A DNA stretch of 64,000 nt from Aricia agestis (Eukaryota > Arthropoda > Insecta > Lepidoptera > Lycaenidae), in the NCBI RefSeq assembly GCF_905147365.1, contig NC_056409.1, positions 5,461,001 through 5,525,000 on the forward strand. Reading direction: 5' to 3'. This document shows, in pieces, positions 35,800 to 45,135 of the stretch. The notes under the pieces were generated by a model. That model saw only the letters and a program-made list of their open reading frames with translations. It searched no databases and was not told the DNA's origin. How positions within the stretch are numbered: the first letter of the stretch is position 1; the number at the start of each line of letters is the position of its first letter. The translations under genes were made by a program, and so were the position numbers.

Positions 35800-36382
35800 A
35801 TGTCGCAGGCGGATTGTATAATCCGCCTTTTTACATTACGGCTAGCTGTTTAAAAAAACAAGGCCGTTTTGTAATGCGACGATTTATTGTGTAGCCGGAT
35901 TGAATGCGGCTGAATGAAAAATCGCCGGAATGTATTCGGCGCCATTCGTTATTCAAAACGGCTAGCCATAATGTAATAAAGCGAAAGTTAAGTCGCCTCT
36001 TTGATAGTTTTTAGTTCCGATTTTTAATACTCTTGCCTCTTGACGCTGCCTGTGACATGACAACAACAATGGCATTGGATACCGAAAGTATGTTGTTAAA
36101 TTGCGAAGTTTTGAGTGAATTAAAGAAATCACTAATCAGTAAATTTCAGAACAATTTTCAGGTGCAATTAAAGAATTTTTAATAATCTCGATGTAAAACG
36201 GTAAAGAAAGTACTAGTACGAGGAAAGTACGATGCGGCTAAACGTGTGCCGCCTTATTGAAGAACGTATCGCAATGACAATCCGGCTAAGTGTTAAACCG
36301 CCGCATTACAAAACGGTCCTGTTTTTTAAAACAGCTAGCCGTAATGTAAAACGGCGGATTATGCAATCCGCCTGCGACATAG
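35800..36382. mobile_element. TIR element with 75-base ends, upstream of the nuclease
   Basis: Both ends read TATGTCGCAGGCGGATTG and continue as inverted repeats through TTACATTACGGCTAGCTGTT and CCGTTTTGTAATGCG. The interior includes a 41-codon open frame (36057-36182) starting MTTTMALDTESMLLNCEVL, too short to judge. The target duplication may be TA. Confidence 0.85.
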
Positions 36383-36426
36383 TACGTTACGGGCATCGGT
36401 TACGGGACTGCCAATATGGACAGCGT

Positions 36427-36474
36427 CACAGTATAGCAATATTAGTTAGGGATATGTCATATTGCTATACTGTG
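36427..36474. mobile_element. 48-base mini-element with 7-base target duplication
   Basis: It reads CACAGTATAGCAATAT, a 16-base centre, then ATATTGCTATACTGTG, so it is almost only its two ends. ACAGCGT flanks it on both sides (36420-36426 and 36475-36481). The same ends bound the 1.9-kb element at 40024-41922, also with a 7-base duplication. Confidence 0.9.
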
Positions 36475-36558
36475 ACAGCGTATCTTTTGGCTGTCATCGA
36501 AATTTTTAGTGTTTTTAGTCATCATTTTTTGTAAATTCTAGTCTCTTTAATACTAGTG

Positions 36559-37764
36559 ATGCTTACAAATTGGTTATTCCTTATTCTGTGTATACCCAAT
36601 GTTAAACCGCCCCGGACGTGCCGGATAAACGCCAGAACCTTAGGGGAACCTCTCCCTGTTATAATACGCAACGGACAGCTCTTGGAGCCCACTGATAAAT
36701 ATGGCAACGTCGACATGGAAGAAGGGGAGGTCCTCACCCTGAGTTGTGTCAATAATCATCTACTCCACCCGAATGCCAACCAAAATCTCGTCACGGCTAA
36801 CATAAGATGTATGGCCGACACTACCTTCAGCAACGAGCAGTGGCTGACGTCGCCCTCGGAGTTCGCATACTTCAGGTGTAATCACCACCCCGACCACAGC
36901 AGTCTGCGGACCTTCAGAACTTGCTACGCCGGCCACCCCGTAATAGAGGTCGGGTATAAAGTAGACAATATATTTTACGCGCAATACGAGTCGTGCTTTG
37001 ACGAAAGGAGAATGAATCCTATTTACACGAAATATACCCAGAAGCCCTACAACGCCAACTATCAGCCGGGAGTGAGCAGATTGTATTTCATCGACGACGG
37101 TCCGTACTACGGTACCATCCCCGTCCACTCGTCCTCCTCGCTTTTCTCCCCATGGAACCAGAAGAGTGCCGTCGCTCGGAGGGTGGGGTCGGTAATAAAC
37201 CAATATATTGACCGTCACAACGAGCTCTCCCGAGGTCATTTAGCCTCGAAGACCGACTTCGTGTTCGCGTTCGGGCAGCGTGCGTCGTTCCACTACGTGA
37301 ACTGTGCGCCCCAGTGGAAGGACTTCAACGGCGGCAACTGGAATACCCTGGAAGTGGACCTCCGCAATCACATACACAACGAGGACTACGAGACAGTCAT
37401 CTATACCGGCACGTACGGGGTCACCGAGCTCGCCAACGACGCCGGAGTGAGAGTCGAAATATTCCTCGAGAGGTATAACAACGTCGATGTGATTCCGATC
37501 CCGCAGTATTTTTATAAAGTCGTCTACGAGCCCAGCACGGGGCGAGGGGTAGCTTTCGTGGGCCTCAACAATCCTCATTACAGTTTGAGGGAGGCGGAGC
37601 GCCTGGAATTTTGCGAGAATGTTTGTGAGAATAGACGTTATAGATGGTTAACCTGGGATCCAGAAGATCTGCACGAAGGGTACTCGTTTTGCTGCACAGT
37701 GCCAGATTTCAGGAACACTGTGCGACATCTGCCGGACTTTGAAGTGACGGGTTTATTTGTTTAG
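36559..37764 (+). CDS. Secreted DNA/RNA non-specific endonuclease (insect dsRNase type), intronless
   Basis: This family (NUC domain, related to Serratia nuclease) cleaves DNA and RNA without sequence preference; in insect gut and haemolymph, members degrade double-stranded RNA. The ATG at 36559 gives 401 residues. A GTG codon lies just upstream but ATG is preferred. The N-terminus LTNWLFLILCIPNV is a short hydrophobic signal-like segment. Catalytic motif SRGHLA places the general-base His at residue 227; the metal-binding Asn (WKDFNGGNW) is near 257 and Glu (NTLE) near 265, so the active site looks intact. Further family marks are DFVFAFGQRASFHYVNCAPQ and a Cys-rich C-terminus with EFCENVC and SFCCTVPDF. 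There is no intron and no internal stop; AATAAA follows at about 37780. GC is much higher than the flanks. Mobile elements flank it on both sides (36427-36474 and 37824-39535). Being one exon is unusual for the family and could reflect retroposition. Confidence 0.92.
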   Translation: MLTNWLFLILCIPNVKPPRTCRINARTLGEPLPVIIRNGQLLEPTDKYGNVDMEEGEVLTLSCVNNHLLHPNANQNLVTANIRCMADTTFSNEQWLTSPSEFAYFRCNHHPDHSSLRTFRTCYAGHPVIEVGYKVDNIFYAQYESCFDERRMNPIYTKYTQKPYNANYQPGVSRLYFIDDGPYYGTIPVHSSSSLFSPWNQKSAVARRVGSVINQYIDRHNELSRGHLASKTDFVFAFGQRASFHYVNCAPQWKDFNGGNWNTLEVDLRNHIHNEDYETVIYTGTYGVTELANDAGVRVEIFLERYNNVDVIPIPQYFYKVVYEPSTGRGVAFVGLNNPHYSLREAERLEFCENVCENRRYRWLTWDPEDLHEGYSFCCTVPDFRNTVRHLPDFEVTGLFV

Positions 37765-38510
37765 GAACGATGAGGTCAAATAAATTGTTGCATTTTTTAT
37801 TTTTTATTTTGGTGTTACATACAGTATAGGCCTCTTGGATATCTCTAGTAGCGCGGCGAGTGGCAGATTCAGGCAACACAGTGGGTGTCAGAGTGCGATC
37901 AGCTGTGAAATACGGTTTACTAGTTAAAATGAAAACACGTTGAAAACGTTAAAAAGTGCTCTGAATAAGGAAAATATGGGCAAACGAGGTACTGTTGTGT
38001 TGTAGGGTGCAAAAATTCCCAATCTCGGATTCGTGAATTAACGTTTTATTCGTTTCTGAGACGGAATTGGGAAACGTATCGAAATCAACATGCCGATTAT
38101 TAATCATGCTTAAATCTAAATCTCGCATGAATATTTCTAAAATATTACGTGTAAGTTATTTTTAATATCATTGTTTTATCTTATATCTTTAAACGAGCAA
38201 TTCTTGTATATATATACAAGAATTTATAATTGGAATCTCGGAATTGGCTCCAACGATTTTCATGAAATTTAGTATATAGGGGGTTTCGGGGGCGATAGAT
38301 CGATCTAGCTAGGAATCATTTTTAGAAAATGTCATTTTCACCGAGCAATATCGGTCGAATAGCTAGTGTATAATAATATATTGTAATTGAAAAAACGATA
38401 TAGGTAAATAAAATTATTGTCGGTTCAATATTTATTACTAATTCCTTCAATATTCACTTTCGCATTTATAATATTATCATACTAATATACTAATTACTGA
38501 TATTACTAAT

Positions 38511-38912
38511 TTACTAATAATATTATAAGTGCGAAAGTGTGTCTGTCTGTTACCTCTTAACGCCTAAACTGCTGAACAGATTTTGCTGAAATTTGGCATG
38601 GATAACTCCATAATATATTCTTAAGAGTCCCGAAAAAGGACATAGACAGTGGCGTAACTATAAGATCCGGGGCCCGTGGCAAATTGATGGGGCTCTATCA
38701 GTAAAAATCGTCACGTTTATAATAAACAATATTATGTACTTAAAAATATTTGCCCATTTGGGTCGAGGGCCCGTGGCATTTTGCCAGCCCTATATTTACG
38801 CCACTGGACATAGGATACTTTTTGTCTCGGGAAAATGTACGGTTCCCGAATCCCGCGCGGTTACTCCGTTGTGCAAGAGTTATGGCACAACGGAGTTGCG
38901 GGCGTCATCTAG
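38511..38912 (+). mobile_element. Helitron-like element interrupted by a hAT MITE
   Basis: It starts near CTAATAATATTATAAGTGCG, carries CTGAACAGATTTTGCTGAAA, and ends GCGGGCGTCATCTAG before a T. The body is interrupted at 38647-38806. Confidence 0.72.
38647..38806. mobile_element. hAT MITE with CAGTGGCGTA ends
   Basis: Ends CAGTGGCGTAACTATAA and TATTTACGCCACTG are flanked by GACATAGA and GACATAGG (38639-38646, 38807-38814), an 8-base duplication with one mismatch. The interior includes GGGGCCCGTGGCAAATTG. Confidence 0.92.
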
Positions 38913-40412
38913 TAAATTTATTATATTACATATTAATCATAAAAATCAAAGAAAAATTTATTAGATAATGAAATACATCTGCATTTTCCATTTTTATTTT
39001 GCATGTATGGTTAAAAAGTTGCCGAAAATATATTTGTTTAGATTATTCAATACTCTGGTCTGGGGTATTACTTTTACACGGATGATTCGTTCTCCATCAT
39101 CATGGATTTCGAAGACTTCATGAACATGATTGCTTTGAAATTTGTTTGTACTCTATAATTATTTTTAATTAGGTAAACAACCTGTTTTTAGTAATAAGTA
39201 ATAACTAAGAAGATGATCTTACAAATAAATAAATACAAAGTAAAAAATCATATTCAATGAATTTGAAAGAATATTTCATGATCGTGTATATTTAAGTAAA
39301 TATAGCTTTCGATAAGTACTGATTTTCCGCGGAAAAAGTCTGCGGAAATATTATGAAGTGAACAATCAATAATAATTTGGCTCATTACTTTTTATTGTGC
39401 TAAAAATATAAACAACTACCAAAAAAGTGCAGTGACTTGTATGAGAATCATATGAGAAAAGCGCCCGTGAGTTTCCGCCGTCAACCGACCCGCGGCGTTG
39501 CCGTAACTTAGCAACGATATCCAAGAGGCCTATACCTACTTAGTACGAGTTTTTGTTTCTGTTTGGTTTATAAAATAGTAGTACTAGCGATTTTAGATAA
39601 CTATTCAGTTAGTTACAAGGAAGTTGTAGATTAATCATGTTAATTTACTTTTTTTACTAGGTCTACCCTACCCTGCTTGAGACTACTTTACTTTACTAAG
39701 CGACTATTAGGATTTTACTAATAAATACATATCTGCAGTGTAAGTGCAACCTTCTGCAACTTTCCAATTTCCACTATTCTATCCTCTGTAAAAGTTTTAC
39801 TACGTAAAATTTTGAGTATTAAGTGAAAGCGAACAAGTAAATAGCAAGCCCCTAAATAATTATTGTTATAATATGTCACTAGGGTCAGATCTGAGTTCGT
39901 CGAACGCTTTGGTCGTCATGGCCTTATCAATAGACCGAACTGTGCTATCGCGTTATTATTACTCCTATATTGAGCACATTGCCCTCAATTATTGATCAAT
40001 TCTTTTTTCACAGACCACTCTGTCACAGTATAGCAATATTAGTCCCTACAGTAACGAAACGCCTTTGATGTCACACGATGCCGCCACCGATGTAGGTACC
40101 GAGCAGATATACCAGGGTTGCCACGGAACGGGAAATAAAATATTGTGCTTGTAATGCAAATGTTATCATTTAATCTGTTTAATCAGCGTGTTATATTTAC
40201 ATATTATGTCGTACTGCCAGATATTTATGTGAAACTTTATTTTTAGATGATTTTAGTTCTCTATTTAAAAAATTAATTAACCCATCAAGCCCCATAAGCT
40301 CACCACTGAGCGAGACACAATAGAATAACAATAGATTTCCAAGGATCCACGAATCACGATCGAAGGATTAAAATAATGAAGACACATTCGAAATTTCGAA
40401 TATATTATAAAA

Positions 40413-41353
40413 CTAGCTGTTGCCCGCGACTCAGTGCCGTAAATAGCCTTTTTTGCGCCCTGTGCGAGCTTATATAACTGCACCCTTGTTTTTTAACTGA
40501 CTTCCAAAAAGGAGAAAGTTATATGTTCGGCTGTGGATATTTTTTTCTACATTGGAAAACATCTCTGGGGCGCAGCGGGAAGTACTTATCGGGAGCAATT
40601 CGAAAAAATAAGGGTCTGTCTGGTCTGCCCATTCTTGCGCCCCCCCCTCCCCCAGAATCTACGCCCTGTGCCTGGGCACCGGTGGCACCGCCCTATTTAC
40701 GGCACTGCCGCGACTCCGTCCGCGTGGATTTCAGCTTATAGCGCGCGGTAGTTCCCGTCATAGAGTAACTTATATTATACAGTAGGTAGTTCTCGTTGAA
40801 CCATGTAGGCTACCACGACAAAGGTGCTTCCGCGGTACGCTTACTTCAAACTTCAATGTTTACACTTTACAGACAGAGAGACACACATAAAACGCCCCTA
40901 TTTTTGCGTAGGGGTTAAAAACTGGGGAGTGGGATCGAAGTCGAAAGCCAGGCGCCATTTTTTTTTTTGCAAAAAAAGTAGGTAGGTATTTTTTTCGCGA
41001 TTTTTCGCGTCTGAAGTGAGGAGTTAATACTTCAAAAAAAAAACGCGAAAAAGTAATACATCCTTACCACCTCTTATAGCAACACGTTTGAGTAAGCGCT
41101 TGTGCGATGTAGGAGACGACACGGCGCCATCTATTATGAATTTTTGGAAGTAACTTAATTTGGACAAATTTACCCATTTTTACCCCCTTATAACCCTTTT
41201 TTTCAGTTAAAAAGTAGCCTATGTCCTTTCTCAGGCTTTAGACTATCTGTGTACAAAATTTCATTACAATCAGTTCGGTAGTTTTGGCGTGAAAGCGAGA
41301 CAGACAGACAGATGGACAGAGATACTTTCGCATTTATAATATTAAAGTATAGA
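40413..41353 (-). mobile_element. Helitron-like element, minus orientation
   Basis: Read on the minus strand it begins TCTATACTTTAATATTATAA after an A and ends GCGGGCAACAGCTAG before a T, meeting the A|T target rule exactly. It carries a short CAGA run near its 5' end and is interrupted by a hAT MITE near its 3' end. Confidence 0.82.
40432..40707. mobile_element. hAT MITE with CAGTGCCGTAAATAG ends
   Basis: Ends CAGTGCCGTAAATAGCC and CCTATTTACGGCACTG are flanked by perfect 8-base duplications CCGCGACT (40424-40431, 40708-40715). It lies 19 bases inside the 3' end of the Helitron-like element. Confidence 0.94.
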
Positions 41354-41601
41354 TATCCAATAATTAATCACACGGCGGGTGTAACAGAAGCACTTCAAAA
41401 CTCTTATTACGTGTGCGGTAAGGGCGGTCCAAAGGACAAAATGGTACACTTGGTGTGTGTATAGATACATAGCTAGAGCTAGGTAGATACTAATTAGTAA
41501 TTAGTATGTAACAGGGTATTTGACAGATTTTTAATTTATTCTATATTGTTTCTCTTCTTGTTACACTTCTTACAACGTAAACAATAAAACAAATAAGCAA
41601 A

Positions 41602-41632
41602 TAAATGCCGCCGCCTTGGCGGCATTTATTGT
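41602..41632. repeat. Short perfect hairpin
   Basis: ATAAATGCCGCC and GGCGGCATTTAT are separated by a few bases, within the 1.9-kb element. It resembles a terminator in shape only; no function is implied. Confidence 0.7.
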
Positions 41633-41935
41633 GAGCCGATATTTATGAAAATTTAAATCCTTTTTGTTTTTTGAATCAGATTTACATCCGTACACTGAAC
41701 ATTTATTATAATATCCCATTGTTTATAAGATAGGTTATCGTTTTACAACACAAAATTCGTAGACAACGCGCCAACGTCACCCCTGTGCGCGCAAGTATAC
41801 AAACTCCGCGAGTTTGTATACGCGGGCCCGCGCCGCCCGCTTCCCCGCGGGTACCTCTCCGTTGCTCTGCGCAAGTACATTCGTTTCACTACTGTAGGGA
41901 TACGTCATATTGCTATACTGTGACTCTGTTATGGC

Positions 41936-42031
41936 GCGTTCAGACGTGTGCGTTTTCTGCTGTAGCGTACTTTTGGAAAACACGCGAGCTGGATCTACGC
42001 GCGCGGAATACGCGCAAGTCTGAACGCACCC
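41936..42031. mobile_element. Small MITE with GCGTTCAGAC ends
   Basis: GCGTTCAGACGTGTGCG at the left and CGCGCAAGTCTGAACGC at the right are imperfect inverted repeats. It abuts the 1.9-kb element. Confidence 0.65.
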
Positions 42032-42482
42032 TTAGTGTCTAAACACACAAGGTTAAAAATACGCAACCGAAGTTCGGCAGGATTACGCGATACGTGTGAA
42101 TATTCTCGAGTGGTAAAGCTACCACTTTCGAGAATATCCGCAGAGGAAATTGTTGTTCGTCTTATCAAAATGTAAGCTTCATTTTCACCTTTTTTTTTCA
42201 CTCACGAAAAATTACCTTGATAGTACCTAATCTAAATAAAATTTGTTCAGGGGAACCTGTACTATAATCAAAGCAACGAAAGTTGATGTTCCGTATCGAT
42301 TCGTGTGCTGTGACTTTAATAGGAGTAAACAAGGTATGGAATTGTGGCTAGTAGGTTCTCAATTCAAGGAGAATTGAGAACGAATTTTTTTAATAGCAAA
42401 ATACATAATTGTATGCTATGTTGCCAAGTTTTTTCTTCAGGATATAACAATACAGTATTTCCTTGGTTGAAAGTATGTTTTA

Positions 42483-42674
42483 TGCTAAGTACTCACATAC
42501 GGTTTTGCTCGATAGTTTTACTCCGAATCGAAGGAAATGACATATTTGACATATTTAATTCCATCGAGCCGGCTCGAAGCGAGCCTTCGAGCTGTCAGTT
42601 TTGCAATCCACACGGTGGTTATTGCTCGATTTGGAGTAAAACTGTCGAGCAAAATCGTATGTGAGTACTTAGCA
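42483..42674. mobile_element. PIF/Harbinger-type MITE (TGCTAAGTACTCACA family), copy 1
   Basis: Ends TGCTAAGTACTCACATACGG and the matching complement are long inverted repeats that continue through TTTTGCTCGATAGTTTTACT. TTA flanks both sides (42480-42482, 42675-42677). Other copies: 45895-46121 and 59072-59263. Confidence 0.9.
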
Positions 42675-42702
42675 TTAAAGCTTGTTTACAAGTTAAGCTT
42701 AA

Positions 42703-43409
42703 GACACCCCGCACACTGCAGACTTTCTAACGGCCGATAGTTTGGTCGGGCTTATAATCAGTATGAAGATGTATGCAAGTCCGCATACTACAACGATTTG
42801 TATCGGTATCGGCCGATTAATAAGTTTGATGGGCTACTCAACTGCGTTCAAACTAAACTGTCGGCAAACTGTCGGCCGATGCTTAGTCAGTACGACGTTC
42901 TTCCACGCGCGCACACGAAGTACTAATATAATATATTCTGTGACGAAGCCGATTGTTTGATCGGCTGACTCGGCAAAAATTCGAATCGTGTAAAATTTTC
43001 CATTCAAAAATCTATCCCAAGAATGGAATCGTGCCAGAACAATCGGCCCAACTGTTTAGTTGGCGTAGTGTGCGCGCTAACAGCCCAACCCGATCGAACT
43101 ATCGGCCGATAGAAAGTATGGCCGGCATGAAACAGCGCTTGCGCTGTGTTTCGCCGATTGAGTGAGTTTACCGGAGGCCCAATCCCCTACCCTATTCCCT
43201 TCCCTACCCTCCCCTATTCCCTTCCCTTCCCTACCCTCCCTATTACCCTATTCCCTCCTAAAAGGCCAGTAACGCACCTACAGCTCTTCCGATGCTGCGA
43301 CTGTCCATGGGCGACGGAAGTTGCTTTCCATCAGGTAAACCGTTTGCTCGTTTGCCCCCTTATTTTTATTAAAAAATATATATAGAAAGTATGCAGTCTG
43401 CGGGGGCTC
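42703..43409. mobile_element. PIF/Harbinger-type MITE (GACACCCCGC ends), with SINE inside
   Basis: Left end GACACCCCGCACACTGCAGA and the complement of the right end GAGCCCCCGCAGACTGCATA are similar, continuing through CTTTCTAACGGCCGATAGTT. TAA flanks both sides (42700-42702, 43410-43412). The interior repeats TCGGCCGAT motifs. A SINE copy is inserted at 43121-43381. Confidence 0.82.
43121..43381 (+). mobile_element. SINE/LINE-tail family, copy 2 (5'-truncated)
   Basis: It starts at GCCGGCATGAAACAGCG and ends with an A-rich tail. A perfect 12-base duplication ATAGAAAGTATG flanks it (43109-43120, 43382-43393), showing insertion by target-primed reverse transcription into the MITE. Confidence 0.9.
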
Positions 43410-44121
43410 TAAAGAGTATTAATTTGGAAAAATAAAGATTAAAGATTATATTTTATTATATTAAAAAACGTTTATTTCGCTACTAAAACTTACGAAGACA
43501 ATTAAATGTACATCTTACGCTACGTAAATCATAATGGCAAATTCTCCACACTAATCTCCAAAACTTATTTCACTATCTTACAGTATATAAATAGTATGGG
43601 ACGATGGGGTGAGATGGGACCCCTAAGGTAGTATAGTATAACTCTTGTAGATAAGAGGTAATTTCCTCTGAACCTTTGGTACCCAGTCTTACCCCACGAT
43701 TCCCTACGCTACGGCAAGTCGTAAGTTGGTAACCGAATTTGCGTTGAATATTGTTTTGTTTAAAGTTCATTTGAGATCGTAGCTGACCTTTGTGTACAAT
43801 AGAACCAAGTAGGGTAAAGTTGGGGCAAATGGGTTCCTTAAATTCAAAGCATAGTAATTTTGTCGTCTCGTTGAAACGAGCTATTATTATCTGAAAATTA
43901 GGTAACGCAATTTGCCCCTCTGTCCCTACATAATTCACACAATATTTTTAACAAATTCAACGCCACGCATCATTCAAATAAGTATAAAAAGCATGTTATT
44001 ATTATTAACAAATACCACAATCAAACTACGTATATTTATAATTATTATTATTACAATAAATTATTATGCGACCAAGTACTCATTGTATCCTACTTATGTT
44101 ACTTCATCCTTTATTTAAAAG

Positions 44122-44206
44122 GCGAATCCTTAGATAAATGATTGGTCTCGCGCGTGCGCTACGACGCGCGCGCGAGACCAATCATTTATCTAAGGGCGAA
44201 TCCAAA
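44122..44206. repeat. Near-perfect 85-base palindrome, GC-rich centre
   Basis: GGCGAATCCTTAGATAAATG through GGTCTCGCGCG is followed, after about 15 bases, by its reverse complement. The centre is rich in CG dinucleotides. No target duplication was found. Confidence 0.88.
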
Positions 44207-44520
44207 AAATATCATACGCTTGTTTGATATTATAGCCTTGTCAGAAGGTAATTTCCATTAAATTGCTTGTCTAAGTATGTGCTATGTTTTTAATAATAAA
44301 CTCTCGAGTATTTCTCAGGGTTTTTAAAAAACAATCCCTTACTGTACTTGAATCTAAAATTCAGTTTGTGTTAACTCGGTCCAGCCGTTTTCACTATCAT
44401 TGGAGTATTTGTTCATTGTTTAAAAAGAATCTTAACATTCCATACAATCTAACATAGTCAAAATTGTTCACTGTCGGAGTTATTTTGTGGTCAAGTTTCT
44501 GACATTTCTATTGTTTTAAT

Positions 44521-44822
44521 CATAAAGTTTACATACCTAGCGGAATAGAGCAACAATCTCGAGCTGTCAAACGAAACCGAAATTGGTTTCATCTGTGTGT
44601 AAAAATATGTGTACGTATACACTTACACAAGCATGATTGAATATGATTTCTATGAGATTAAATTGTCAACGTGCGGCACGTGCCGACTGGACGTCAAAAA
44701 AAGAGTGCAGCTGTCATGTATCACACGTCTCTTTACTTTTTTACCACGCAGTGTTACTGATAGTGACATCTCGCTTGCTCAGGCCTTTGTTTCTCTATTC
44801 CGCTAGGTATATTAACTTTATG
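44521..44822. mobile_element. MITE with CATAAAG...CCTAGCGG ends, copy 2
   Basis: Perfect 8-base duplications GTTTTAAT flank it (44513-44520, 44823-44830), consistent with a hAT- or P-type element. Ends CATAAAGTTTACATACCTAG and the complement match. It is about 90% like 35087-35419 by eye. Confidence 0.9.
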
Positions 44823-45135
44823 GTTTTAATGAACGCGAAAGTTCCCTGCGTTGATAAAAAATGTATCATAATCGTTCCCGACTTATCGTTTTAACATTGA
44901 TCATACTGGGTTTGTCGTATCGCATCAATGTCGTAAGCGATTTGTTGTACTTGTGTTAGGACAGAGGCTGGTTTGGGGTTAAGTCATCAAGCGATTGATC
45001 GTCTACCCGCTATACATCCTAAGCATTGTCGAGATTGACTTTGTTCTTATAATAAAAGGTCTTTTACATATAAGACTATCACTGTTCTTTCTAAAGGCTT
45101 GACTTAACCCTCTACGCCGTGTCGGTGTCTTGTCT

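Larger units (their letters stand above)
34445..36558. other. Upstream region of the nuclease gene, repeats
   Basis: After about 450 bases of AT-rich sequence come a Helitron-like element (34905-35791) carrying an inserted MITE, a TIR element (35800-36382) and a 48-base mini-element (36427-36474). Only 84 bases then remain before the nuclease start codon. Confidence 0.65.
37824..39535. mobile_element. 1.7-kb TIR element with a THAP-domain remnant
   Basis: Ends GTATAGGCCTCTTGGATATC and GATATCCAAGAGGCCTATAC are inverted repeats. Near the left end, 37981-38100 encodes YCCVVGCKNSQSR, then ELTFYSFLRRNWE, matching the start of a THAP zinc finger (Cys pair, then F-x-F and a Trp). THAP domains open P-element transposases, so this is probably a decayed P-like element. 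The frame stops soon after. A Helitron-like element (38511-38912) and a hAT MITE are nested inside. Confidence 0.7.
40024..41922. mobile_element. 1.9-kb TIR element with 7-base target duplication
   Basis: Ends CACAGTATAGCAATATTAGT and the complement of CACAGTATAGCAATATGACG are about 40-base inverted repeats that continue through TCCCTACAGTA. Perfect 7-base duplications ACTCTGT flank it (40017-40023, 41923-41929). Removing the nested Helitron-like element (40413-41353) leaves about 960 bases with no transposase frame. Superfamily unknown to me: hAT and P leave 8 bases, PIF/Harbinger 3, piggyBac 4. Confidence 0.88.
37765..45135. other. Gene-free block of nested mobile elements
   Basis: No host exon was found between the nuclease and the GH27 gene. 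The block contains the THAP-bearing element, the 7-base-TSD element with its nested insertions, several MITEs and palindromes, listed separately. The remaining stretches (39540-40020, 42040-42480, 43415-44120) show no recognisable feature apart from AT-rich sequence. Confidence 0.65.

Noticed and set aside
36057..36182. 41-codon frame (MTTTMALDTES...) as a gene
   Set aside because: It lies inside a TIR element, is very short and has no support beyond an open frame.
36760..37578. Two long minus-strand frames (159 and 112 codons)
   Set aside because: Shadows of the nuclease gene; GC-rich codons keep the opposite strand open.
43573..43938. 121-codon minus-strand frame
   Set aside because: No family resemblance, no clear splice or start context, and phrases such as GGGGTGAGATGGGAC suggest repeat DNA. 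Could be revisited with transcripts.
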